Below are positions 43,486-52,405 of a stretch of 64,000 bases of DNA, one piece after another. The notes under the pieces are model-generated. The model was not told the origin of the DNA. It did no database searches and saw nothing but the letters and a program-made list of their open reading frames with translations. Origin of the DNA: Saonia flava. GTDB taxonomy: Bacteria > Bacteroidota > Bacteroidia > Flavobacteriales > Flavobacteriaceae. The stretch covers positions 62,001 to 126,000 of the forward strand of contig NZ_JAATJJ010000001.1 in NCBI RefSeq assembly GCF_011927795.1. The letters run 5' to 3'. Positions within the stretch are counted from its first letter, which is position 1, and each line of letters starts with the position of its first letter. The translations under genes and the position numbers were made by a program.

Positions 43486-43680
43486 AACACGGTTTAGGTT
43501 TTCTAGTTTAATAGATTTAGGTCCGGGTGGCGCAAGATTGGGAATCTTAGATTAATTATAAAAAAAATGTGGTAAACAGCTTAATCTTTGTTGTGTAGTT
43601 GCCTATATAGTTGAGAAGAAAAATACTGACAGGGAAAAAACTTAAATAGTTTGTATTGCTCCTGTTGCAAAAGTTAAAGG

Positions 43681-44235
43681 TTATTTGGAACTCCACTCTT
43701 CCTTTAAGATACCATAGAGACAGGTATTTCTTTTATAGCCATCCAGTAAATAAACATTTTTGCGCAATACGCCCTCGAGTACGGCTCCTAGTTTCTCAAC
43801 AGCCTTCCTGGAGGCCATATTCCGCTCATCCACGCGGAATTCCACTTTCTCAAACCCCATGGTAGTAAAAGCATAGTTCAACATTAGAAATTTCATATGT
43901 CCATTAAGTCCGGTTCCCTGAAATTCTCTACCTATCCAAGTTGAACCAATTTCCAGGACTTTGTTCTTCCGGTCAATGCGCATATAACGCGTACTGCCTG
44001 CATACTTTTTATTTGTTTTATCGAATATAACAAAAGGGATGGCCAATTCTTGCTCTTGAAGTTGTAGGGCGGTTTCAACATAATTTTTCAAGGCCTCTGG
44101 AGTTTCAATATCAGATGGTGAATACTGCACCAGCTTTTTTTGGGAGGCTATAGGGATTAAAAAGTGATAGTTCTCCATGGTTAGGGGAGAGATTTTTACA
44201 TAGTCATTTTCTAATACAATTGGAGAGAAATTCAT
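43681..44235 (-). CDS. GNAT-family N-acetyltransferase (RimJ/RimL type)
   Basis: 184 residues with the GNAT acetyl-CoA binding segment IGSTWIGREFQGTGLNGHMK (the Q/R-x-x-G-x-G/A loop) and the RimJ/RimL-like end FRVDERNMASRKAVEKLGA. The Ser/Thr-rich opening and length match ribosomal-protein-type or small-molecule acetyltransferases. Its start overlaps the stop of the upstream hydrolase gene by 4 bp, so they are cotranscribed. Confidence 0.88.
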   Translation of the reverse strand: MNFSPIVLENDYVKISPLTMENYHFLIPIASQKKLVQYSPSDIETPEALKNYVETALQLQEQELAIPFVIFDKTNKKYAGSTRYMRIDRKNKVLEIGSTWIGREFQGTGLNGHMKFLMLNYAFTTMGFEKVEFRVDERNMASRKAVEKLGAVLEGVLRKNVYLLDGYKRNTCLYGILKEEWSSK

Positions 44236-44876
44236 TTCACTAGACTATTTACAATTTCTTTTTTTACTTCATGTCCTCCATCAAAAGTAATCTGTTTGGC
44301 CTTTCCTTTGAACAAAATTTCAATCTTTTGTTTTTCTGTTCTCAAACGTTCTTCTGTTAAATATTCATCTTTGTCCCCCATAATGACGGTGACAGAGGTT
44401 TTTTCTTCCAGAAAATCAAAATCACTAGAAGTCAACTCATTGGGAATGCCACCCGCATAGAGAATAAGTTGGTTGCATTCAATTTTGTTTTTAGCTACCC
44501 ATCTGGAAGCAATGGAGACTCCCTGAGAAAAACCAAAAACAATAAGATTGCAATGGGGAGGTATTTTCTCTGCTTTAAAAACTGCATTTATATAGCCATG
44601 AAGATTCTCCATTTCCTGAACGGTACTCTCTTTAGTAAGCCAGCTGGCACCAACATGTTTGTATTGATTGTTTAAGTAGTATTTAGAGGGAGCTTGCGGT
44701 GCAATTATATAGTTTTCCTCCGATGGTAATTCATTAAAATACTTAAGGAAATACCGACTTAAATAACCAATTCCATGAAAGACCAACCAAACATTTTTAG
44801 TCTTCTCGGAAAGCCCATTTAAATAAGAATATGAATTTGTGGATGTATATGTAATTTGCTTTTCAGAAGTTTCCAT
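44232..44876 (-). CDS. Alpha/beta hydrolase (carboxylesterase/phospholipase type)
   Basis: 214 residues: VWLVFHGIGY (oxyanion strand), nucleophile FGFSQGVSIASRW (GFSQG, the elbow of the carboxylesterase/lysophospholipase group), acid in VIMGDKDEYL and His in FDGGHEVKKE. No signal, so cytoplasmic. Divergent from the menaquinone genes. Confidence 0.85.
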   Translation of the reverse strand: METSEKQITYTSTNSYSYLNGLSEKTKNVWLVFHGIGYLSRYFLKYFNELPSEENYIIAPQAPSKYYLNNQYKHVGASWLTKESTVQEMENLHGYINAVFKAEKIPPHCNLIVFGFSQGVSIASRWVAKNKIECNQLILYAGGIPNELTSSDFDFLEEKTSVTVIMGDKDEYLTEERLRTEKQKIEILFKGKAKQITFDGGHEVKKEIVNSLVK

Positions 44877-44947
44877 AGATTAAAATCAATAGGATTGTAT
44901 TTGCTTTTATTGATTAGGGAATGCTTAATTTTACAAAAAATGAATTC

Positions 44948-45370
44948 ATGGACGAATATCGAGATAAAATCTTAAACATTTGTAATGAAACCCGCAAAGG
45001 AACCTTAATGGAGACTTTGGATATTGAATACATTGATGTAGGTGAGAATTTCTTGGTTGCAAAAATGCCGGTAACTCCCAAAGTTTACCAACCAGATGGG
45101 GTATTGCACGGAGGAGCGTCCGTTGCCCTTGCCGAAAGTGTTGGTAGTGCCGCATCTTACATTTTTTTAAATGGGCAAGAGTTTTTTGTTCGTGGAATAG
45201 AAATTGCCGCAAACCATGTAAAAAGTGTGAAAGAGGGTTTTGTCTATGCCAAGGCCGTAATATTGCACAAGGGAAGGACCACCCAACTTTGGGAAATTAA
45301 AATAACCAATGACAATGATGACTTAATTTCCGTTTGTAAACTCACCACTATTTCATTGCCTAAAAAGTAA
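44948..45370 (+). CDS. Hotdog-fold thioesterase (PaaI/YbgC-like), possible DHNA-CoA thioesterase
   Basis: 140 residues from ATG 44948 (MDEYRDKILNICNE); an ATG at 44921 is also in frame. The hotdog signature VYQPDGVLHGGASVALAESV includes the HGG turn and the catalytic Glu of the PaaI/MenI group. Encoded one base before menF, it is a good candidate for the step that frees 1,4-dihydroxy-2-naphthoate from its CoA ester in menaquinone synthesis, but this rests on position. Confidence 0.8.
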   Translation: MDEYRDKILNICNETRKGTLMETLDIEYIDVGENFLVAKMPVTPKVYQPDGVLHGGASVALAESVGSAASYIFLNGQEFFVRGIEIAANHVKSVKEGFVYAKAVILHKGRTTQLWEIKITNDNDDLISVCKLTTISLPKK

Positions 45371-45371
45371 T

Positions 45372-46427
45372 ATGTTCTCCCAGTTTTTAGAAAAAGTTGA
45401 TGGGCAATATTCGCTCAAATTACCTTTTGTTGTTTATAGGAAACCTAACCAAACTAAGGTCAAGGCAATTTTCCAAGAAAATGACCAACTTCACAGGTTT
45501 ACAGAATTTACTAAAAATGGATTTATTTTTGGTGCATTCGATGATGAACACCCCATAAGGATAAAGATTGACAGAATTGAGGAGGTAGAATACAACCCGA
45601 AAATGGAAGTAGCTATTGATAAATATCCATTTGCTACGGGGGATAAACATCAGAAGGAGTTTCATATAGATTTGGTGACTAGGGCAATCAACGAAATTAA
45701 GCAAGGATCTTTTGAAAAAGTTGTAGTGTCCCGAAAGATTGAAGTTCCCTGCGATACCGCCCCACTTTCCTTATTCCTTTTGCTTCTAAAAAGATATAAA
45801 AACACTTTTTGTTATATCTGGTACCATCCCAAAGTTGGGCTATGGATAGGGGCTACTCCAGAGACACTTTTAACTGCCAATGGCAAAAAGTTTAGTACCA
45901 TGTCATTGGCGGGTACTTTGGAGTACAAAGCCAATCTGGAGCCTGTATGGGGAGAGAAGGAACTCAATGAGCAGGAATTGGTGACTCAATATATTTCTGA
46001 CAATCTAAGAGACAACCTCAAGGGAATGACGGTTTCCAAACCTGAATCGGTTAGGGCTGGAAATTTATGGCATTTACGGAGTAATATATCAGGAGAAATC
46101 ACCATTGGACTAAAAGAAACGGTTGAAGCATTGCACCCAACCCCTGCCGTATGTGGACTTCCCAAGTCTAATTCAAAAGCTTTTATTCTTACGCATGAAA
46201 ATTATGATAGAGAGTATTATACGGGCTTTTTGGGAGAGGTAAATTTTGGTGAAGATAGTAATGAGAGTCATTTGTTTGTAAATCTTCGCTGCTTGAAATT
46301 GGTTAAAAGTATGGCATTTATATATGTAGGTGGAGGTATCACAAAAGCATCCATACCAGAAAAAGAATGGAAAGAAACCAATATAAAGGCAGAAACAATG
46401 CTCAATATTATTAATTTTTTTAAATGA
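45372..46427 (+). CDS. menF: Isochorismate synthase
   Basis: 351 residues of the chorismate-binding fold. The C-terminal catalytic part has FEKVVVSRKIEVP, the IGATPETLL motif, LAGTLEYK..., the LHPTPAVCGLPK motif and a closing FVNLRCLKLV-ATP-independent FIYVGGGI run. It converts chorismate to isochorismate, the first committed step to menaquinone. Shorter than anthranilate synthases at the N-terminus, as in other flavobacterial MenF. One base separates it from the thioesterase and 38 bp from menD. Confidence 0.92.
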   Translation: MFSQFLEKVDGQYSLKLPFVVYRKPNQTKVKAIFQENDQLHRFTEFTKNGFIFGAFDDEHPIRIKIDRIEEVEYNPKMEVAIDKYPFATGDKHQKEFHIDLVTRAINEIKQGSFEKVVVSRKIEVPCDTAPLSLFLLLLKRYKNTFCYIWYHPKVGLWIGATPETLLTANGKKFSTMSLAGTLEYKANLEPVWGEKELNEQELVTQYISDNLRDNLKGMTVSKPESVRAGNLWHLRSNISGEITIGLKETVEALHPTPAVCGLPKSNSKAFILTHENYDREYYTGFLGEVNFGEDSNESHLFVNLRCLKLVKSMAFIYVGGGITKASIPEKEWKETNIKAETMLNIINFFK

Positions 46428-46459
46428 TTGGGTTTAAAATATAAGGCGTTGTACTTTTG
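46428..46459 (+). promoter_or_regulatory. Candidate promoter for menD
   Basis: TTG at 46428-46430, 21 bp spacing, TACTTTTG at 46452-46459 fits the Bacteroidota -33/-7 consensus. The ATG at 46466 is 6 bp further, so the transcript would be nearly leaderless. Confidence 0.5.
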
Positions 46460-46465
46460 TCCTTA

Positions 46466-48223
46466 ATGAAATATTCCAGCATTCCTTCTGCGCAGACCGT
46501 TGTGCATCACTGTAAGGCAAACAATATTAAAAATATTGTTATTTCCCCGGGATCTAGAAACGCACCATTGACCATAGGTTTTACCAAGGATTCCTTTTTT
46601 AGGTGCTTTAGTATTGTGGATGAGCGTTGTGCCGGTTTTTTTGCTTTGGGAATGTCTCAAAATATTCAAGAACCAGTTATTCTAGTTTGTACTTCCGGGA
46701 GCGCCTTGTTGAATTATTATCCTGCAATTGCCGAAGCTTTTTATAGTGATATTCCCTTAGTTGTTATTTCTGCAGATAGGCCCAACCATAAGATTGATAT
46801 TGGCGATGGGCAGACCATACGCCAAGAAAATGTATTTCAAAATCATATTGGATATTCAGCAAATTTAAAGTTGGATATTTTGCATGCAACAGAAAAGCTT
46901 AAAAAGGAAAATAATGCTTTGTTTTCCAATTTAGAAAACAGTTTGGCAGGGCAGGAGCAGGTGCAATCGTATAATGACAATGAATTAAATAGGGCTCTTA
47001 ATATTGCCATTGGAGACAACTCTCCGGTACACATAAACGTACCTTTTGAAGAGCCCTTGTATGATTTGGTAGAAAATAGTACGGTTACCCCTTTGGTAGT
47101 TTTAAGGGAAATAGGAAAAAAAACCGTTGAAACTGATTTTAAAGAGTATGCCCAAATTTGGAACTCATCAGTAAAGAAAATGGTTTTAGTAGGTGCCAGC
47201 CCCCCAAATAGTATGGAACAGCAATTTTTGGACGAACTGGCTGAGGATACTTCTCTACTAATATTTACAGAAACCACCTCAAATCTTCATCACCCTAATT
47301 TGTTTCCAAGTATTGACAGTATTATTGCCCCCATTGAAAAATCCAGTGAAAAAGAGAAGCTTTTTAAAGAGTTGCAACCAGATATTTTATTGACTTTTGG
47401 TGGGCTTATTGTTTCAAAGAAAATAAAGGCATTCCTAAGGCGATATAAACCCAAAAACCATTGGCATGTTGGTACTAAAAAGGCATACAATACCTTTTTT
47501 AGCCTAACTCATCATTTTAAAATGGATGTAAATTCATTTTTTAATAGTTTTTTGGATGTTGCCCATTCAATGGACAGTGAATATTTGGAGCATTGGCTAG
47601 AAATCAAAAAAAAATATGTGGCACGAAGAAGCGAGTACCTTTCCAAGATTCCCTTCTCAGACTTATTCGTATTTAACGATTTAATAAAATGTATTCCAAA
47701 TGGGTATCAAGTGCAGCTCGCAAATAGCTCTACAGTGAGATACACACAATTGTTCGATTTTAAATCATCATTGCATGTTTTTTGTAATAGGGGAACAAGT
47801 GGGATTGATGGCAGCACTTCTACGGCCATAGGTTCATCTATTTACAATGAAGCTCCTACTTTGTTAATAACAGGCGATTTGAGTTTCTTTTATGACAGTA
47901 ATGGCTTGTGGAACAACTATATTTTGCCAACCTTTAGGATACTATTGATCAATAATGAAGGTGGAGGAATTTTTAGAATATTGCCCGGCAAAGAAGATAC
48001 AGAAGAGTATAGGAATTATTTTGAAACGAGTCATAAACTGAACGCTTCCCATCTTGCCAAGATGTATGGTTTTGAATATATTTTAGCATGGGATGACAAC
48101 TCATTAAATACTGCATTGTCAACATTTTATGAAAAGTCCAGTAGCCCTAAACTTTTGGAGATAAAGACCCCTAGATTATTAAATGATAAAATTTTGCTTA
48201 GTTATTTTGATTTTATATCTTAG
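46466..48223 (+). CDS. menD: 2-succinyl-5-enolpyruvyl-6-hydroxy-3-cyclohexene-1-carboxylate synthase
   Basis: 585 residues, a thiamine-diphosphate enzyme. SPGSRNAPL and the FFVDERCAGFFALG-like segment (IVDERCAGFFALGM) carry the ThDP Glu. CTSGSALLNYYPAI and SADRP follow. The C-terminal ThDP/Mg part is FCNRGTSGIDGSTSTAIG, ITGDLSFFYD and LLINNEGGGIF. It joins isochorismate and 2-oxoglutarate. Start chosen at ATG 46466 (MKYSSIPSAQTVV) over a TTG three codons upstream. Confidence 0.95.
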   Translation: MKYSSIPSAQTVVHHCKANNIKNIVISPGSRNAPLTIGFTKDSFFRCFSIVDERCAGFFALGMSQNIQEPVILVCTSGSALLNYYPAIAEAFYSDIPLVVISADRPNHKIDIGDGQTIRQENVFQNHIGYSANLKLDILHATEKLKKENNALFSNLENSLAGQEQVQSYNDNELNRALNIAIGDNSPVHINVPFEEPLYDLVENSTVTPLVVLREIGKKTVETDFKEYAQIWNSSVKKMVLVGASPPNSMEQQFLDELAEDTSLLIFTETTSNLHHPNLFPSIDSIIAPIEKSSEKEKLFKELQPDILLTFGGLIVSKKIKAFLRRYKPKNHWHVGTKKAYNTFFSLTHHFKMDVNSFFNSFLDVAHSMDSEYLEHWLEIKKKYVARRSEYLSKIPFSDLFVFNDLIKCIPNGYQVQLANSSTVRYTQLFDFKSSLHVFCNRGTSGIDGSTSTAIGSSIYNEAPTLLITGDLSFFYDSNGLWNNYILPTFRILLINNEGGGIFRILPGKEDTEEYRNYFETSHKLNASHLAKMYGFEYILAWDDNSLNTALSTFYEKSSSPKLLEIKTPRLLNDKILLSYFDFIS

Positions 48224-48263
48224 AAGAATAAATTTATTAAACACTTAACAAACATTAATAATT

Positions 48264-48602
48264 ATGAGTAAAAGAGACGAATTAATTGAAAAGTATGCTT
48301 CTGATTTGAAAAATAAAATTGGAGTTACTCCAGATATGGATTTGTTGACCAAAGTTACAATTGGTTGCGGGCCATCAATATATAATCGTGATGCCTCAAC
48401 AGTATCAGGTTCGGACGAAAAAGAGTTGGAAACGGTTAAAAATAATTTTTTGATAAAGAAGTTGGGCTTAAGTGATTCTCCAAAACTTATGGAAGGAATT
48501 AATTCGGTTATTGAAAAATATGGTTCTTCTGAAAGAAATAAATATAGGGCTGTTGTCTATTATTTATTGACCAAGCATTTTGGCAAGGAGTCAATATACT
48601 AG
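48264..48602 (+). CDS. DUF2853 family protein
   Basis: 112 residues, soluble, with the family block VTIGCGPSIYNRDASTVSGS and NKYRAVVYYLLTKHF. Function unknown; members are small conserved proteins in Bacteroidota and Proteobacteria. It sits 40 bp downstream of menD and is closed by a terminator. Confidence 0.85.
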   Translation: MSKRDELIEKYASDLKNKIGVTPDMDLLTKVTIGCGPSIYNRDASTVSGSDEKELETVKNNFLIKKLGLSDSPKLMEGINSVIEKYGSSERNKYRAVVYYLLTKHFGKESIY

Positions 48603-48621
48603 TAAAATTTAATATACTATT

Positions 48622-48652
48622 AAAGCCGTTCAATTAGAACGGCTTTTTTTAT
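48622..48652 (+). terminator. Rho-independent terminator
   Basis: AAAGCCGTTC (48622-48631) pairs perfectly with GAACGGCTTT (48637-48646) over a 5-base loop, followed by TTTT. It ends the menF-menD-DUF2853 transcript. Confidence 0.9.
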
Positions 48653-48668
48653 ATCCAAGGTTAAACAA

Positions 48669-48676
48669 TACCTTTG
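48669..48676 (+). promoter_or_regulatory. Bacteroidota -7 promoter element before the S1-domain gene
   Basis: TACCTTTG is a perfect TAnnTTTG element, 4 bp before the ATG at 48681. No ribosome-binding site can fit, so the mRNA is predicted to be leaderless. Confidence 0.6.
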
Positions 48677-48680
48677 CAAA

Positions 48681-49511
48681 ATGATAGAATTAGGAAACTA
48701 TAACACACTAAAAATTGTTAGAAATACGAGCGTAGGTCTTTTTTTGGAAGATAGTGAAGGTACCGATGTACTTCTTCCGAATAAGTATGTTCCAGAAACC
48801 TATGAAATGGAAGATGATATTTCCGTTTTTTGTTATTTGGATTATGATGAAAGGCCCATTGCCACAACTTTAGAACCTTATATAATTAGAAATACTTTTG
48901 CTCTGTTAAAGGTTGTAGATGTAAATGAGTATGGGGCATTTTTAGATTGGGGGCTGGAAAAACATCTATTGGTTCCCTTTAGGGAGCAAAGGGACAAGAT
49001 GAAACAAGGGCAATGGTATGTTGTTTATTGTTATATGGATGAAATGTCGTTTAGATTGGTTGGATCCAATAAGTTGAACAAGTTTATTAGCAATGAAAGC
49101 CTGACCATTGAACCGTATGAGGAAGTGGATATTATTATTACCAGAAAAACAGATTTGGGTTGGGAAGCCATTATAAACAATGCCCATAAAGGGCTAATTT
49201 TTTTTAGTGATGTCTATAAAGAAATTGCTGTAGGCGATAAAACAAAAGGATACATAAAGAATATTAGACCAGACAATAAGATAGATGTTTCCCTGGAACC
49301 CATTGGTTTTAAAAGCTTAGAGCCCTCGGCAAACATTATTTATGAAGCTGCGGTAAAGAATGGAGGGTTCTTAAACCTACATGATAAATCCAATCCTGAG
49401 GAGATAAAGCGCCAACTGCAAATGAGCAAGAAATCATTTAAAAGAGGAATTGGTGTTTTGTACAAGGAAAGAAAAATAGTAATTAACGAAAATGGGATAA
49501 AAATTATATGA
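48681..49511 (+). CDS. CvfB-like S1 RNA-binding protein
   Basis: 276 residues with tandem S1-like RNA-binding domains (LGNYNTLKIVRNTSVGLFLE; LKVVDVNEYGAFLDWGLEK; GYIKNIRPDNKIDVSLEP) and a winged-helix C-terminal part (MSKKSFKRGIGVLYKERKI). This is the CvfB/YitL family plan, proteins that bind RNA and influence virulence or stress gene expression in Firmicutes. It follows a terminator and has its own promoter. Confidence 0.87.
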   Translation: MIELGNYNTLKIVRNTSVGLFLEDSEGTDVLLPNKYVPETYEMEDDISVFCYLDYDERPIATTLEPYIIRNTFALLKVVDVNEYGAFLDWGLEKHLLVPFREQRDKMKQGQWYVVYCYMDEMSFRLVGSNKLNKFISNESLTIEPYEEVDIIITRKTDLGWEAIINNAHKGLIFFSDVYKEIAVGDKTKGYIKNIRPDNKIDVSLEPIGFKSLEPSANIIYEAAVKNGGFLNLHDKSNPEEIKRQLQMSKKSFKRGIGVLYKERKIVINENGIKII

Positions 49512-49667
49512 ATTTAATTGCTAAACAGTAAATTCTTGCATAACGAAATGAATATCAAATAAATATAATGAATTAATTGCCCCATTAATTTTAAAGTTTT
49601 AAGAAAATATCTATTTTTGAATAATACTGTATTTTAGTATATTAAGGACCCCGAAAATTTAGAATGT

Positions 49668-50273
49668 ATGCCATTTATAGAAGAAAGTGATTTACTGGAA
49701 TTGCATAAGGATGTTGATAAGGCACAAATAATTAACGAACGCCTGCTTGATCAAATTAAAATAAAAAATAAAGAACTTAGAAAAAGTAAAATTCAACGCA
49801 ATGTGTTGGCAGGTGTTACTGGGCTTTTCTTAATAGGCACATTGGCAATATTTTCTTTTTCTGCGGGAGTTAGCCAATCTGGTTCGCTGGAATCTCAAAA
49901 CACCAACAACCTGCTTGTTTCTATAGATAGCCTGGATGCCATAAAAGCTAGAATAGATAACCTAAAAGAACAGAACGATGAGCTTAGTCTGGTTAAGGAG
50001 TTCTATTTGGCAAAGAAATTTTTGGAAAAAGAAAAAATATATTCTGTACAGGTAAAATCATTTGTGGATAACAATGTTACTCTTGCTTCTGATGCATTGA
50101 CGAACACTCTTTTTGTTAAAACAAATCCTTTTTATTCGTATTCACTTGGTAATTTTGAAACATTGGATGAGGCTAGGTCTTTTAGATTTCAGCTTGTAAA
50201 AATGGGCTTTAAAGATGCCTTTGTGGCCTCCTACCAAGATGGGAAACGATTAGCAATTGAAGATCCATATTAA
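49668..50273 (+). CDS. Membrane-anchored coiled-coil protein, unknown
   Basis: 201 residues: an N-terminal coiled coil (ESDLLELHKDVDKAQIINER), one transmembrane helix (about 46-66), a second coiled coil (about 88-110) and a C-terminal beta/alpha domain (YSVQVKSF; FETLDEARSFRFQLVKMGF) like a SPOR fold, which may bind septal peptidoglycan. This last point is a pattern match only. The gene ends 5 bp before menA. Confidence 0.72.
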   Translation: MPFIEESDLLELHKDVDKAQIINERLLDQIKIKNKELRKSKIQRNVLAGVTGLFLIGTLAIFSFSAGVSQSGSLESQNTNNLLVSIDSLDAIKARIDNLKEQNDELSLVKEFYLAKKFLEKEKIYSVQVKSFVDNNVTLASDALTNTLFVKTNPFYSYSLGNFETLDEARSFRFQLVKMGFKDAFVASYQDGKRLAIEDPY

Positions 50274-50278
50274 TAATC

Positions 50279-51187
50279 TTGACAAAAGCAAAAGCATGGT
50301 TTAGTGCGGCGAGGTTAAGAACACTTCCTCTTTCTGTATCTGGCATTATAGTGGGTGCGGCAATAGCCAATAAATATGGTTATACTGACTGGTTATTGTT
50401 CTGGTTGGCGATTTTTACAACTATTGGTTTTCAGATAACATCAAATTTTGCAAATGATTATGGTGATGGCATTAAAGGAACAGATAATGAGGATAGAATT
50501 GGGCCAAAACGAGCCTTGCAAAGTGGCCTTTTAACCAGAAAAGAGCTAAAGTCCGGAATACGTTTCTCGGTACTATTGTGTTTGTTACTTGTTGTTTTGG
50601 TGGTATATAGAGCATTTGGCACTGAAAATATAGTATACCCACTTGTTTTTATATTTCTTGGTATAGCAAGCATATGGGCCGCGATTAAATACACTGTCGG
50701 TAAATCTGCATATGGGTACCGGGGATTTGGAGATGTCTTTGTTTTTATATTTTTTGGATTGCTGAGTGTTTTGGGATCCATGTTCATTTTTACCAAGTTT
50801 CTTACTGTTTATGCTGTGCTTCCAGCTATTTCAATAGGATTATTGAGTACGGGAGTTTTAAATCTTAACAATCTTAGGGACTATGAATCTGACAAAAAAT
50901 CAAAAAAAAATACTTTAGTGGTAATATTGGGATATACAAGAGGTAAGAAGTATCATTATTTATTGCTCTCCATATCTTTTATATGCATGCTATTATATAC
51001 AATATTTAATTATTTGCATTTAAAAAATATGTTGGTACTATTAGGTTTTATACCTATTTTCCTTCATTTAATAAAGGTTCGTAATATTAAAAAGCCAATT
51101 TTGTTAGATCCAGAATTAAAGAAAATAGCACTAAGTACTTTTTTGGTTGCGATACTCTTTTATATTGCGTTTAATAAATTTTTGTAA
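50279..51187 (+). CDS. menA: 1,4-dihydroxy-2-naphthoate polyprenyltransferase
   Basis: 302 residues, UbiA family, with eight to nine hydrophobic helices. The prenyl-diphosphate motif is NFANDYGDGIKGTDNEDR (N-D-x-x-D-x-x-x-G-x-D) and the second Asp motif NLRDYESDKKSKKNTL. It attaches the isoprenoid tail to DHNA in the inner membrane. Start chosen at TTG 50279 (TKAKAWFSAARLRTLPLS), since homologues start here and no ATG lies nearby. Confidence 0.92.
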   Translation: MTKAKAWFSAARLRTLPLSVSGIIVGAAIANKYGYTDWLLFWLAIFTTIGFQITSNFANDYGDGIKGTDNEDRIGPKRALQSGLLTRKELKSGIRFSVLLCLLLVVLVVYRAFGTENIVYPLVFIFLGIASIWAAIKYTVGKSAYGYRGFGDVFVFIFFGLLSVLGSMFIFTKFLTVYAVLPAISIGLLSTGVLNLNNLRDYESDKKSKKNTLVVILGYTRGKKYHYLLLSISFICMLLYTIFNYLHLKNMLVLLGFIPIFLHLIKVRNIKKPILLDPELKKIALSTFLVAILFYIAFNKFL

Positions 51188-51217
51188 ATTTGAGTATAAA
51201 TAATAAACTTAACTACT

Positions 51218-51979
51218 TTGGAACAACCAATTAGAATCCTTATCGTTGAGGATAATGTTATCATTGCAGATGATATGCAATCCATGTTGGAGGAAATAGG
51301 ATATGAGATTGTTGACAATGTTATTGTTTACGAACAAGCAGAGGAAGTTCTTAAGACTAAGGAGGTAGATTTAGTTTTGATAGATATTATTCTTGCTTCT
51401 GATAAGACAGGAATAGATTTAGGGAAGCTGATAAGGAAAAAGTATAATATCCCCTTCATTTTTGTTACTTCAAACTCAGATAGAGCTACAGTGGAAAATG
51501 CCAAAACAGTAAAGCCCAATGGCTATTTGGTAAAACCATTTGAGCAACAAGACCTTTATACATCTATTGAGATAGCATTATCAAACTTTAATTATAATGA
51601 GAAATCTCAAAATAGTGAAGGTATTAATAATGTGGATGAAGATGAAAAACTAATGTCCAATGCGGTACTTAAAGATTCAATTTTTGTTAAAAAGCAGCAT
51701 CTTTACTATCGTATTCAGTTTGAGGATATTCAATTTATAAAGGCGGACAATGTTTATTTGGAGGTAAATACTGTTGATAAAAAGTTCCTGGTACGTTCAC
51801 CCCTAAAAGATTATTTGGAGAAATTACCTCAGAATAAGTTCTATAGGGCGCATAAGTCATATATTGTAAACGTAGATCATATCAATGCCATCAACTCCAA
51901 GGATATTATGATCAACAACAAATTGATTCCTATATCTAAAGATTTTAAAGAGTTTATCATTTCTGCTATGAACTCATAA
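51218..51979 (+). CDS. LytTR-type response regulator
   Basis: 253 residues: receiver domain (1-120; IRILIVEDNVIIADDM, phospho-acceptor Asp in LVLIDIILAS, KPNGYLVKPFEQQDL) and a C-terminal LytTR DNA-binding domain (about 145-250; FIKADNVYLEVNTVDKK; KLPQNKFYRAHKSYIVNVD). The start is TTG 51218, because the receiver fold begins immediately after and the next ATG lies inside it. TAAATTTG at 51185-51192 overlaps the menA stop and may be the promoter. Probable partner: the histidine kinase encoded 426 bp downstream. Confidence 0.9.
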   Translation: MEQPIRILIVEDNVIIADDMQSMLEEIGYEIVDNVIVYEQAEEVLKTKEVDLVLIDIILASDKTGIDLGKLIRKKYNIPFIFVTSNSDRATVENAKTVKPNGYLVKPFEQQDLYTSIEIALSNFNYNEKSQNSEGINNVDEDEKLMSNAVLKDSIFVKKQHLYYRIQFEDIQFIKADNVYLEVNTVDKKFLVRSPLKDYLEKLPQNKFYRAHKSYIVNVDHINAINSKDIMINNKLIPISKDFKEFIISAMNS

Positions 51980-52202
51980 TATATAAACGTGTTTGCATTG
52001 GTTTATACTAAGTAATTTTTCTTACATTTTAGAGAGACAAAAAACCCAAAACATCGATTAAAGGCAATTAAAAAAGGCTATATCTCTTTTTACAACAAAA
52101 AACCATAATTACACAACAAATTTCAATTTTGCTTTAATGATAATAATACATTTGGAGTGTTAATAAGATGACCCCAAATCTTATCATTTTTCATATAATT
52201 CT

Positions 52203-52236
52203 ATAATAGGCTATGTAGTTTTACATAGCCTATTAT
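52203..52236. terminator. Strong hairpin in a 420-bp gap, probable terminator
   Basis: ATAATAGGCTATGTA (52203-52217) pairs perfectly with TACATAGCCTATTAT (52222-52236) over a four-base loop, followed by an AT-rich run (ATTTTGTAT). It lies in the gap 51980-52402 between the response regulator and the kinase. The rest of the gap is AT-rich and holds TAAGTTTG (52343-52350), a possible kinase promoter. Confidence 0.7.
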
Positions 52237-52405
52237 ATTTTGTATAAGTATAAAACAAGTTGATTTAACGTGTACAAGTCGGTTTATACAACACTTTAAT
52301 TTTTGTTTACAACAAAAATTAATAAGTACTGTTATATAATAGTAAGTTTGATTGATAACCTATTGCTAAAAGCAAAATATTAGTTGCAAGTTTTTCCCTG
52401 GTGTG

